Part shown: positions 1 to 12,000 of the stretch, in pieces
How positions within the stretch are numbered: the stretch's first letter is position 1
Layout of the letters: the number at the start of each line of letters is the position of its first letter
Assembly (NCBI RefSeq): GCF_030463535.1
Contig: NC_132900.1
Coordinates: 24,173,456-24,237,455 of the forward strand
DNA: 64,000 nucleotides
Source of the DNA: Salminus brasiliensis
Lineage: Eukaryota; Chordata; Actinopteri; Characiformes; Bryconidae
Direction: 5' to 3'
Translations under genes and position numbers: made by a program
Notes under the pieces: model-generated
Told to the model about the DNA's origin: nothing
The model's input: the letters and a program-made list of their open reading frames with translations, nothing else
Database searches by the model: none

Positions 1-305
1 ACAATTAATGTGTAATTACAGCCGTGTGTAAATGAAGCCACCGAGCTTTAGCTGAATTAGCCTGCGGGACACACATACCGCCTTCGACTGCATCTGACCA
101 GTGATACGCACACTCATGACACAGGCCATGAGCCACCCGCAGCCTAATTCCCCTCATCGCATTCTGTCCCACGATCCCCTGCGCGTGTGAGGTGAGCCGA
201 TCGTCGCCGTGGCGACCCCCACCGTGTGCCAGGCCACTAATCGAGTTCTCGGTAATCGATTAATCAAGTTTCACTCCTGCCGTGCTCTCCCCTTGTGCCC
301 TGTTT

Positions 306-307
<2 letters not shown>

Positions 308-363
<56 letters not shown>
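308..363. repeat. (GT)n microsatellite
   Basis: A run of about 28 GT units upstream of the first MMS22L exon seen in the window. The open frames across it on both strands are repeat artefacts. Confidence 0.97.
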
Positions 364-365
<2 letters not shown>

Positions 366-518
366 ATGCGTATGCACACACGCATTTTCTTTAAACGGCA
401 GAAAATGATAATAATAATAATAACAGTAGTAATAAGTGTGAGTGGAGTTGGAATAAAGGCAGAAATAAACATTTTATAATTAAAACAATGCTAATAAAGG
501 GCAGTGTCAAAACTCAGT

Positions 519-531
519 GTCTCTCTCTCTC

Positions 532-573
<42 letters not shown>
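519..573. repeat. (CT)n microsatellite forming a splice-acceptor pyrimidine tract
   Basis: An almost pure CT run that ends directly in the CTAG acceptor of the MMS22L exon starting at 575. The microsatellite therefore serves as the polypyrimidine tract of that acceptor. Confidence 0.9.
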
Positions 574-574
574 G

Positions 575-3500
575 GAGTGTACAGCAGCGGTTTAAGCAGC
601 TTGGCTCCTCTGACTGCCCAGATTGGGCTCCTCCTCCCGCTGTGGTTAAAGAGCGCCACCTGGCGGTGGCAATCGCTTTATGGACTCATTTTTTTCCTTT
701 CTTGCGCAGTCTGAGGCTGTCTCAGACCCCCCCACCACAGCTGGCCGACGCAGCCACAGGTCAGAGCCGGCAAACTGAATAAATGCAGAACTTTCACACG
801 GTTTGATAAAACTTACAATCTCTATTAATTAAAACAAATGGAAGTGATTTGGCATGTCAACTGCAAAGGTTTTGCAGTGGGGTTGCTGTAATATGTCTTA
901 CCCTCTCTAGTAGCCTTGACAGTGAGTAACTTGAGCACTGACTAAGAGGCCAGGTTTAGTGTGTGGCCCAGCATTTCACATGGAGGATTTTACCCACTTC
1001 AGCAGCAACAACCATTTTGGAGGGCTATCAGTAACTAAACTAAACCTTTCTTGGGTGATCTGTCGTTCCTCTGCTACATACATTAACAGCTCAGCCATAT
1101 CTGGCCCTGTGTGGCTCTCATTCACTGCCCTTTTTCCTGTGGTAACAGGACTAGGTGAGGCTAATGTCCCTCTTTCTGTGTTTTTTTATTTTTTTTTTTT
1201 AAACCAGGTTTCACTTTGTTGGCTCTGGACATGCCCAACTCTGCCCCCCAGGACCTACAACCCCACCCAGTCCAGTCTGTAATGCACAGCTTTGGCTGGG
1301 ATGAGATGCTCTGTCCCCTGCTGGTGACTCGCTATCTCAGCAACCTGCTGCAGAATGGGTACCTGACTCCTTTTATCTGTACATTTTTTTTGTAAATGTG
1401 AGCTGGATTTTTGGCTGATCTGTCATTTTGAAACCGGTCTTCTCTTTGGTCTTGCAGCGAACTGGTGGGCTGGATGGGGTCTGGTTCTGGCTCCGGTTCG
1501 GCTCAGGCACTGTGTGTGAGGGCCTGGATTCGCTGTGTTTTACAGCAACATCTACACAAAACCCCAGACAACATCAGAGCAGGTACAATCTGCCTGCCTA
1601 TCTGTCTATATGCTCATGTCTGACTGACAGATAGGTAGGGATAGAAAGATACAAAGAGATGGGTAGACAGACAGCCCTACAGATTGGTAGAGACACAGAC
1701 AGGGACAGATTAAAAGGAAAAAATTGTTAAACTGTTGTGATCTATGTTATATACAGTACAGGCCAAAAGTTTGGACACACCTTCTCATTCAATGCGTTTT
1801 CTGTATTTTCATGACTTTTTACATTGTAGATTCTCACTGAAGACATCAAAACTATGAATGAACACATGTGGAGTTATGTACTTAACAAAAAAAGGTGAAA
1901 TAACTGAAAACATGTTTTATATTCTAGTTTCTTCAAAATGGCCACCCCGCTCTGATTACTGCTTTGCAAACTCTTGGCATTCTCTCAATGAGCTTCAAGA
2001 GGCAGTCACCTGAAAAGGTTTTCCAACAGTCTTGAAGGAGTTCCCAGAGGTGTTTAGCACTTATTGGCCCCTTTGCCTTCACTCTGCGGTCCAGCTCACC
2101 CCAAACCATCTCGATTGGGTTCAGGTCCGGTGACTGTGGAGGCCAAGTCATCTGCCGCAGCACTTTATCACTCTCCTTCTTGGTCAAATAGCCCTTACAC
2201 AGCCTGGAGGTGTCTTTGGGGTCATTGTCCTGTTGAAAAATAAATGATGGTCCAACTAAACGCAAACCAGATGGGATGGCATGTCGCTGCAGGATGCTGT
2301 GGTAGCCATGCTGGTTCAGTGTGCCTTCAATTTTGAATAAATCCCCAACAGTGTCACCAGCAAAACACCCCACACCATCACAGCTCCTCCTCCATGCTTC
2401 ACAGTGGGAACCAGGCATGTGGAATCCATCTGTTCACCTTTTCTGCGTCTCACAAAGACACGGCGGTTGGAACCAAAGATCTCAAATTTGGACTCATCAG
2501 ACCAAAGCACAGATTTCCACTGGTCTATTGTCCATTCCTTGTGATTTTTGGCCCAAACAAATCTCTTCGCCTTAGCAGTGGTTTCCTAGCAGCTATTTGA
2601 CCATGAAGCCCTGATTTGCGCAGTCTCCTCTTAACAGTTGTTCTAGAGATGGGTCTGCTGCTAGAACTCTGTGTGGCATTCAACTGGTCTGTGATCTGAG
2701 CTGCTGTTAACTTGCGATTTCTGAGGCTGGTGACTCGGATGAACTCGCTGTAGCGCTTGATGGTTTTTGTGACTCCACTTGGGGACACATTTAAAGTATT
2801 TGCAATTTTCCGGACTGACTGATCTTCATTTCTTAAAGTAATGATGGCCACTTGTTTTTCTTTAGTTAGCTGATTCTTGCCATAATATGAATTTTAACAG
2901 TTGTCCAATTGGGCTGTCGGCTGTGTAGTAACCTGACTTCTGCACAACACAACTGATGGTCCCAACCCATTGATAAAGCAAGAAATTCCACTAATTAACC
3001 CTGATAAGGCACACCTGAAAACCATTTCAGGTGACTACCTCTTGAAGCTCATTGAAAGAGAATGCCAGGAGTGTGCAAAGCAGTAATCAGAGCAAAGGGT
3101 GGCTATTTTGAAGAAACTAGAATATAAAACATGTTTTCAGTTATTTCACCTTTTTTTGTTAAGTACATAACTCCACATGTGTTCATTCATAGTTTTGATG
3201 CCTTCAGTGAGAATCTACAATGTAAATAGTCATGAAAATACAGAAAACGCATTGAATGAGAAGGTGTGTCCAAACTTTTGGCCTGTACTGTGTGTGTATA
3301 TATATATACATATATATACATATATTGTGTGTGTGTGTGTGTGTAGGTAAGGTGCTGGATGAGCAGTTAGCTGAGTTAACCAGACTGGTGCTTCGGTTAC
3401 CAGAGGTTGACTCTTTGCTGCAGAGAGCGAGTCTACAGCCCCCTACTGCAGGAAAACATGAGCCGAAACCTGCACTGGCACTGTTTATCAAGGTAAGAAC

Positions 3501-6500
3501 GTGCACACACATATAGAAGTCTCCATCTCCTATATATATAATTACACACACCCATGCATGCACCCCCCCCCCCCCTTGGACTAGTCATAGTTCTATAGAA
3601 CCACTGGCTTTACTAAAGAACCTTTGAACCTTTTTTTAGTCTATAGGTCGTGTGTACTCCAGTCTGCAGCTGCTGTCCGAGCGCTCCTCTCTGGTGTGTA
3701 AAGCGCTGGAGTATTTGGGTGATGTGCTGAAGTTTATAAAACCCTACTTGCTAAACCGCAGCCCAGATGGCTTACATCTCACCTACTGGACACTGGGTGA
3801 GTTACAGTTCAGTTGGATTCAATTTCTAGATGCAATTAGAATAACGTCTAAACACCGAATGTGAAGAGTCTGACTGATGTATTGGTTGAATGATTGATTA
3901 CATTGGCTAATATAATAATTGACAACCCAGTTTTTTGGGCTTGGTATCTGTGCAAGTGAAGGTGACAGAAGTATGTTTACTGTAAGCATCTTCCTCCCCT
4001 GTTTTTTAAAGAAGTGATAGTAATGCTGCTGTTTGTTTTCAGGCTGTGTAGTGAAGCAGTGGAGCCCCCTGCTGGCCACAACCAAAGGACAGCCACTGCT
4101 GCTGCGCATTGTAGATGTGATGCTCCTGCCGCGCTCATTGTTGCAGCAGGACAAGGCCCCATCCACACAGGACAAGGCCCCGCCCACTCAGGTGCTCTCT
4201 GCCCTGCGGGACACGCTGCCACTTTACCTGCAGGTAATCTAATGTTTTTTGTATGTTGGCGGTTGAATTTTATAGTGCGTTTGCAGTGCTCTCACGGTGT
4301 GTTTGTGCATGTCTGTGTGCTCTGCAGGGTCTATCTGTAGCTGCAAGTGCATCTCAGACTCAGGGTGTGTATCTGAGGCAGCAGCTGCGCAACGTCATCG
4401 TCCAATACCTGAGCCGCTTTCTCCCAGCCGCGCCCTCTACAGGAGCTGTGGCAAATCACCCAGTGCTATTGTCTGGCTGTGAGGCCGTGCCCAGCCCTCG
4501 AGGGGCGGTGCTAAGGAAGACCATCCTACAGGTGCTGAGGTAATATATTCCTTAATTTAAATATTCTCAATTTACATATTGGTAACTTACATGTCACAAT
4601 TTTTATGAATGTGTTCTCTTTAAAGAGCTCTTTGCAATTTTTTTTAATCAGAGCTTGTGAACATATACAATTCTCTCTCAATGAATCTGCTTGGACTATT
4701 CTTATTCCTGTGTGCTTTTTCTCTGATTATTCGGATTCAGGGATAATTTTCTGCAGTTTAAAGGCCACGGCCCTCCTCCTCGACTGGCCGCTATGTTGTC
4801 TTTCCTGCTGGAGCTCTTAAGACGGAATAACGACTCTGATCCTGACCTCCTGACCATAACCCTCCCACAGGTACTGCGCTGTCTGATGCTCGTCAACGAA
4901 CCACAGGGTGAGCGTGCACACACACATGCAAACAGTGTCCTTATTATTCTTATTATTATTACTACTACTACTACTGTTGTTTGAATAATGTACAATAAAG
5001 AAATGTCTAACTTCTAATAAGTATGTTCATTTATACATTATATTAATATTAATACTTTGTTGGGGCTCCTTTACCACAAATAACTGCGGCGTGGCGTGGA
5101 GGCAGTCAGCTTGTGGCACAGCTGACATGTTATTGAAGCCCAGATTACTTTGATGCTATCTTGTCTGTATTGCTGGGTCAGGTATTTCTCATCTTCCTTT
5201 TGGCAATGCCCTATAAATTCTCTATGAGGCTCAGGCCCAGAGAGTTGGTAGCTGACTGCGATGACTTGGACTTGGATAACACAACGACGCAACACCAGCA
5301 GATGACACAGCACCCTAAACGATCACTAGACTTTAGACTCCTTGGATTCTGTGCTTTTCCACTCTTCCTCCAGACTGTAGGATGCAAATTTGACTTAAAT
5401 CTGCAAAGAGGCCTTTTAGAGCACTGAGCAACAGTCCAGTTCTTTTTCTGCTTAATCCAGCTGCCTCCGATGCTCTCTCCGGTCATGAAGTGGCTTGATA
5501 TTAGGAATGTGGCAGTTGTAGCCCCTTTCTTGGAAATGTCACACTGTTACACTGACACCAGCCTCAGTTCTTGAATCGACTTTTCTTGACAGTCCTCTCA
5601 AGGTTGAGGTTATCCCTGTTCATGCTCATGCACATTTTCTTACCACATTTCTTTGTTGACACAAAGACTCAAAAGCTATACAGCTATTATGACTGCTTCT
5701 ACTACAACTACTATGCAATTATAAATGAATATAAAAAATAAATGAATTTCTACTTATTTCCTGAATACAACAAAGTCACTTCAGTGACCCCTGGTCACTG
5801 AGCCCTGGGGTTCATAGGGTATGTTTTTAATGGATACACAGCTGTGTGTGTCATTAAGCTGTAGCATCACTGTGTGGGTATATGTGTGTGTGTTGCAGTG
5901 AAGAGGCTGAGTGCAGACTGTTTGCAGCTGATGGTCGAGAGATGTTTGTCTGCAGCTGGAAATCAGCCGTGTGAACAGATCATCAGTGTTCTTCGGTAAC
6001 TCACTCACTAGCACTTTGCACACTTCACACTGTCTGAACAGTCATCCACTCACCAGCTTTACCACTGCCACTCAGATGGCTTCATCGTTTATTTATAATT
6101 TATTAGTGCATCCAATATGTCACTATGGATGTTTGTTTAGCTCTTAAGAGTTTTTAGTACGGATGCACCAATACCTAATTCTCCAATATCTTTGATACCA
6201 GTAAAAACTAACCACTTAATAGATGCCTATAAATCCCGATACTTTCATTCATATTGATATATTGTGTGTGTGTGTTTAGAACATATGTGGAGGAGAACGA
6301 AGGCGTGTATGAGCTTCAGGTGTACAGTGTGCTGGAGACAGTAGCCATCCTCAGTCCCTCCACTGTGTCCACTCTGATTCCAGTTCTGTCTCGGAGTTTG
6401 AGAAACACTGAGCAGAAAAGAGGACTTGGCAGGAATATTTCCCTCAGGTAATTGTAATAATAATACATTAAGTTTATTTATTAAGCAGCTTACTGGGAGC

Positions 6501-7024
6501 AGCTCGAGGTGCTTTCCAACCCGTAGCACATATAATAAACCATATCCAATAAGATATATATTGTAGTAGTAGTAGTATTAGTAGTATTTTATAAAAAAAA
6601 AATAATAATTGAAAAAATAAATAAATAAAACCCTAAACTTCCATGATACATACAAATATACTGGCATACATATTGTAGCAGTTGGACAAAAACCTTGTAT
6701 CTTCAAAACGGCAACTTTCCAGGAAAAGAAAAGTGGACGTCATTTTGGAGCAGTTCTTGAGCAAGATATTTAAATAAAATGTAAAGAACAACTGCCAGAT
6801 TCACTTTATCTCAAAAAGTCAAAAACAGTAAAAATAAGGAAACAAGGTTTTTGCAGGAGAGCAACAATATGGGCAACTATAACAATAATCTTTTTTAAAT
6901 TTTATGTTTATATGATATAATTGGTATATAATTCTCTCTATCTCTCAGGAATGGCTATAAGTCTCTCTTGGCCCTGTTGGGAGAAGCAGGTCAGGCTGAG
7001 TTGGTCAGTCTGGAAGAGGATTAA
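575..7024 (+). CDS. mms22l: MMS22L, C-terminal part (DNA repair protein MMS22-like; 5' exons lie outside the window)
   Basis: MMS22L pairs with TONSL on post-replicative chromatin and promotes RAD51 loading at stalled or broken replication forks. Eleven exons join with GT-AG borders and one continuous frame: 575-759, 1208-1358, 1458-1582, 3347-3492, 3640-3796, 4043-4233, 4328-4539, 4741-4907, 5899-5995, 6280-6447 and 6949-7024 (stop TAA). They encode about 557 C-terminal residues. Recognisable family stretches include KSLEYLG-like (here KALEYLGDVLKFIKPYL), PPPRLA, NEPQVKRL and a GLGRNI motif near the end. The first exon begins with the last base of a split codon, so the gene continues to the left. 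Two local oddities are a GSGSGSGS tract in the exon at 1458 and a 21-bp tandem duplication in the exon at 4043. A Tc1-like transposon fills most of the intron 1583-3346. Identity is from remembered family similarity and from the convergent KLHL32 neighbour; the exon at 575 is slightly less certain than the rest. Confidence 0.9.
1754..3290 (-). mobile_element. Tc1-like DNA transposon with about 190-bp terminal inverted repeats
   Basis: The ends read CAGTACAGGCCAAAAG (left) and its reverse complement ending at 3290. The two terminal arms, about 1754-1945 and 3100-3290, are near-perfect inverted copies. A TA lies immediately left (1752-1753); the right flank has become a TG microsatellite. A Tc1-type transposase is encoded inside on the minus strand. 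The element sits within an MMS22L intron, antisense to the gene. Confidence 0.92.
1933..2851 (-). pseudogene. Tc1-like transposase, disrupted
   Basis: Minus-strand fragments follow Tc1 transposase order. An N-terminal helix-turn-helix region (2525-2851, with ITLRNEDQSVRKIA and IKRYSEF) is followed by a middle piece (about 2316-2510, with LWSDESKFE) and a catalytic C-terminal piece (1933-2418, with QQDNDPKDTS and PQSPDLNPIEMVW). The DDE residues are visible: D in WSDES, D in QDNDPK, and E in NPIE. The pieces lie in different frames, so at least one or two frameshifts break the gene. It is probably not autonomous as it stands, but it is lightly damaged compared with the other copies here. Confidence 0.85.
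5055..5655 (-). mobile_element. Tc1/mariner-like transposon remnant
   Basis: Minus-strand coding remnants keep the order of a Tc1 transposase C-terminal half, including a decayed match to the 'ENL...' and 'RVNAPK' segments often seen in fish copies. Several stops and frameshifts are present and I could not find clean termini. It lies in the MMS22L intron between the exons at 4741 and 5899. Confidence 0.6.
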
Positions 7025-7109
7025 CTGCTTTGACCTGCATGTAAATACTGTACATGATGTGTTCAGTGTGAATTCTGTTTTCTTTTTGTATCTAATAATA
7101 TCTCAATTT

Positions 7110-7115
7110 AATAAA
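7110..7115 (+). terminator. mms22l: Probable MMS22L poly(A) signal
   Basis: AATAAA lies 86 bp downstream of the MMS22L stop codon, which would give a short 3' UTR. No competing signal lies closer to the stop. Confidence 0.7.
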
Positions 7116-7129
7116 TCTTTGGAATTAAG

Positions 7130-9055
7130 TGTGGCTGTATTATTGGTGTTCACTGGCTACATCACTGATCGCTCACAACACTTGTTTACAGTGCTAGCTT
7201 GAGCCAAGGGAGTTTCAATCTGCTTGTAACAATTGTTTGGACTGTCAATCCAACCAACTGTCAAATCACTGTGTTGGCAAAATCTACTTCCAATACCACT
7301 TTTTGGTGAACATGAAGGCGAATAGCTTTAAGAACTCAGAATAGTCAGATGTATTGCACAATTGCATAACTGTTGAATTTAATGAAATAAGCTAGGAAAA
7401 AAAACATTGAGCAATGGCTTTAACTGTTATTCATTCAAATACAGACATTCAAGACATTCAAATTACTTTCTTCCACAGGTTCAGAGTTTGTGTGTCGTGT
7501 GTTTGTTGGCAGTGGGTTGGAAATGGTCAGAATCAGAAACAATCAGGTAGTCCTGAGTTCTAACCTCAGATTTTTTTTTTTTTACTTGTTAGTTTATATT
7601 CTTGCTCATATTAAGCACAAATCTGTCATTTAATCACTTATAATATGGACCAGAATCTATATTTCCCAATCTTGCATGGGAACATGATGGCCTTGGAACA
7701 AAGCCTGAAGCAAGCTACATAAATTAGCTGGCTGGCCGAAGTGTGGGTAAGGTTGGCTACATTTCTGTTAGCACAAATCCGTTGTTTCAAATTCTTATTT
7801 TTTATGAGGTCACCATGCACCTGTTCGTCACAAAATCCTTTCACTCCCCCTCCCATTACCCCAACCATGAGAGCTACCTAGAAAACACTCAGCTAGCTCA
7901 CTGATACTGTTTTGCTTACAAATACATCACGGTACGGAAGGAGGATGAGTTCTGAAATGCATGCACTGCAGACACAACATAAAAATGAGTACAGTGGTAG
8001 AGTTGCACTGGCAGCATAGCTGGTGTTAAAGGTAACCCTCTTCTCTCCATTAAAGCAGTAAGTTTGTTCAAAATGTAATTGGCATAATTTCCCCCTCATC
8101 CCAAATGTAGCCGAGAGATGTTTGGTATGTCTTTAGTTTAACTCTGGAAGTAAAAGGCTAACTAGCCCCACCTATTCTGTCAACATCACTTTAAAAGAAC
8201 CCATTCAGCCTACAGCAGTTTAAACTGACCCATTCAGACCACAGCAGTTTAAAGCCACATTTAGCCATGTCCATTCAGACTAATTCTATGTTTCAGCCTG
8301 AATTACCAAATCAGCAGGCCATTCACATATATAAGTCTTAAAGGCACAGTAACAGACACAGCCTGTTTATTACTAAAAGACAGAGATATGGGCCCATAAA
8401 CAACAAAACATGGTTTAGTATGTGATTTAGGCGTGCAGTTAGCACCAAGCTAAATGTTAGGAGCTTCTGTTACTTGTTCGAATACATTCTTGGGTAAGGG
8501 GGGGGGTGTGCTTCTGTGGGCGTTTACTGGCACTTGAATGGCAGTCTTTTCAGCTTTGTTAGTAGTTGCACGGCAGCTGCAGTTTGTAGCTGGATGAGAT
8601 GAGAAGAAATGTTGTGCTATAAACATACCTTTGTGGTAAAACAAGAATTGACCTCAAACTCGATTTAAACTGTATGGATGAAATGAGTTAGTCTATTTTT
8701 GAGCTTATTATGGTGAATTTAGACCAAACAAACAGCATCGCTCTGAGACAGATCATGTGATCAAAACACTGTGTTAAATAACTCACTGTATGTATAAACA
8801 CAGAATATGCTCTTCCTTAATGGATACAAATATGCACTCCTTGTTCAGGTTCCCTCCAGAAACAGAGCTCAGTCTATCAGTACAAACACATGTAATCTGC
8901 AGATCAGTTGAGTTGGAGCAGAATGGAGCATAATGGAGTATGGACTGCTAATTCCCAAAGTCCATATGCTTCTATGGAAATCAGTTGTGTAGGTCCGTGA
9001 GAAAATTGACATTTGCATTTATGTTTTCTGTTTGTTTACTCTGTCTGTGTGTGTG
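7130..9055. other. Interval between MMS22L and KLHL32 3' ends, no gene seen
   Basis: AT-rich sequence with no splice-compatible coding exon. It should contain the KLHL32 3' UTR (minus strand), but I could not fix its poly(A) site; TTTATT on the plus strand near 8366 is one candidate. A poly-T run lies near 7568 and a poly-G run near 8499. Confidence 0.5.
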
Positions 9056-12000
9056 TTAGAACGTTCCTATGCGGTGGTGGGGCATCTGTAGAGTCTGCAG
9101 GTTGGGGCAGGTGAAGTACGGGGCAGGTAAAAAGCATGTTGCTATTCCATTAGAGGCGAAAGGAAGAGTTGGCCCATAAAACACTTCCTCTTTTCCTTTA
9201 GTGCTTACGTCCAACACCTGTCAATTACACAAACAACATCATTTACTATATTATTAACTCTACACATGCACTAATTACACTTTTCCACATTATTTACATT
9301 ATTACCTCCATATGTACACAAATTACCCGTTCACCTTTTGTCACCATACAACCACAAACTTAAATATATGTTATTGAGATTATAGACCTACACACAAAGA
9401 TACATGGATTTCCAAATTTTAATCAAATAAAAATCTAAAAAAAAAAGTGTGACGTGCACAAGTATTCAACCACCTTTACTCTGATACCCCTAAATAAAAT
9501 CCAGTGCATTACTATCAAAAGTCACTTACTTATTTAATAGAGTCCAGCTGTGTGTAATTTAGTCTCAGGATCAATACACCTGTTCTGTAAAGGCCTCAGT
9601 GGTTTGTCAGAGCACAATAGTGAACAAACAGCATTATGAAGACCAAGGAACTCACAAGACAGATCAGAAATAAATCTATGAGTTTCTACAACTGACAGAT
9701 CGTGAAAGGATAGCACTGGTCAGAGAATCAGCCAAGAGGCCCATGGTGGAGGAGCTGCAGAAATTCACAGCTCAAGTGGGAGAACTAGAAGTTGTGCACT
9801 CCACAAAACTGGCCTCTATAGATGAGTGACAAGAAGAAAACCATTGTTGAAAGAAAGACATAGGAAGTGCTGTTTGCAGTTTGCCACAAGCCATGTAGGG
9901 CACACAGCAAACATGTGGAAGAAGGTGCTGTGGTCAGATGAGACCAAAGTTTAACTTTTTGGCCTAAAGGCAAAGCGCTGTGTGTGGTGGAAAAGTAACA
10001 CTGCTCATCACCCTGAACACACCAACCCCACTGTGAAACATGGTGGTGGCAGCATCATGCTATGGGAATGCTTTTCTTCAGCAGGGACAGGGAAGCTGGT
10101 CAGAGTTGATGGGAAGAAGGATGGAGCTAAATACATGGCAATTCTGGAGAAAAAAAACCTGTTGGAGGCAGCAATAGACTTAAGACTGGGAAGGAGATTC
10201 ACCTTTTAGCAAGACAATGACCCTAAACATGCAGCCAGAGCTACAGTGGAATGGTTTAGATCAAAGAATATTCATGTGTTAGAATGGCCCAGTCAAAGGT
10301 GACAAAATGTGAAAAAGAATACTTTTGCAAGGCACAGTATATCATTTACCTCATATGTGTACTAATTACCACATTATTTACATGTATTACTCCATGTGTG
10401 CATTAATTATACCTTTACCACCTTACTCCACAGATGCCCTAATAATCCATTTACTACATTATTTGCATCACTTATTCTGTGTTGCCTCCTTAAAACATTA
10501 TTTACATAAATTATAGTAACAATAATCTTTAGAATTATTGTTTTGCCATACAATAAATTACATTGAAGAATTATTGCATTGTTATATAATTACTTGCAAT
10601 AATATGTATTACTACTAAGTTAATAGTATAAGTATAAGGGAATATAATATCAGTAAAAACAGGTTTGAGTTAACAGTCAAGGTAAGTCAAAATGAACATA
10701 CCTTTTCAGACTTTTTCCCACGTTTTCCCCCTTGGTTTCAGTCAAACTAAAGACAAATGCAGTGTCTAGAGGTATTTTTTAGGGGTATTAAATCTGAACC
10801 AAGGTTCAATTTAGCAATCGCAATAATGAACTCTGCATGATGTTCCTAACCCCCATTCTAATCAACTACATGGGCTGTGCCACCCAATACTTGACACCGA
10901 TTTGTTTGTAGAAGGCCGAACATCTAATGTTATTGCATTGTCAAATCGCAGTAATCGAGACATGATTAATTAAATACTTTAAATACCAAGTTTTAGTCCT
11001 TTGGCGCTAAGTTTTATTTACCCTGCTCCTCGGATGGCTAAGTTACTTTTCCAGTATAAGCAGTAGAACGCAGTGCACTGACCTGAATGCAGGCCAGGGG
11101 TTCATTTGTCCAGATCGAGTAACCACCAACCACGTAGATCCTGTCATCATGGACGGCCATGCCCGCCTCATTTTGGCCTGTATGGATTGAGCAAGAGACA
11201 TGACCACACTATTTCACTGGAGAATTGGAACATTTTCAGTTTAGTGTTTCATAAATTTAACCCTTTTGTCTTTACCAGAACTGAATAATAAAATAAGACA
11301 AGTACTGCAATACTGCTGAGTTTAAATACCGGCATGAAAAACAGTCAACTACAATTCCAGAAGTGTATATCATTTTTAAATTCCCCAAAATCATTAGGCG
11401 ATCGTTGAAAACCTAGATAGCCCTCAGGGTTTCCCACAGGATTTAATTACTAGGCTGTAGTGTGTGTGTGTGTGTGTACCGGTCAGTAAGCTGAAGGTGC
11501 AGCGCGTCCACTGGTCCAGGTCTATATTGTAGGAGTCAATGTGTCGGACTAGAATGCGGTCATTATTAAAGTCCAAGTCGTTTCCTCCTAGCACATACAG
11601 CTGCCTCCGCACTGCCGCCATTACATGATACACCCTCCTCTGCAGCATTGGGCTCCTCACCAACCACTGATTCTACACCACAGAGAGGAATCACATTAAA
11701 CTGCATTCAACAGCATTAAACTTAGACAGTCTAACAGCACTAAACAGCATTAAACTTTGATTAACCAACAGAACCTTCCACTTCCAGTATTCTTGCACCT
11801 ACATACTACAATACTTACAATACAATAGTGTAACAAATACCAGTAAAGAAGCCCTAAACTTTCAAATACCAGCAGCAATCACTGCATCAGGGTGACTCAC
11901 ATATGGTGGACAGAAACTATAGATATAACACAGGTGCAACACTTTTAAATTGTGTGGGTGGAGAGAACTGTCATTTAATGCACACTATTGTGAACAATGC

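Noticed and set aside
504-782. A separate small gene starting upstream of 575
   Set aside because: The part before 575 is CT microsatellite. The part after it is a phase-compatible MMS22L exon with its own acceptor and donor.
9534-9973. Minus-strand frames at 9534-9716 and 9785-9973 as KLHL32 exons
   Set aside because: They lie inside the Tc1-like element and have no kelch similarity. The true last exons are 11083-11177 and 9056-9217.
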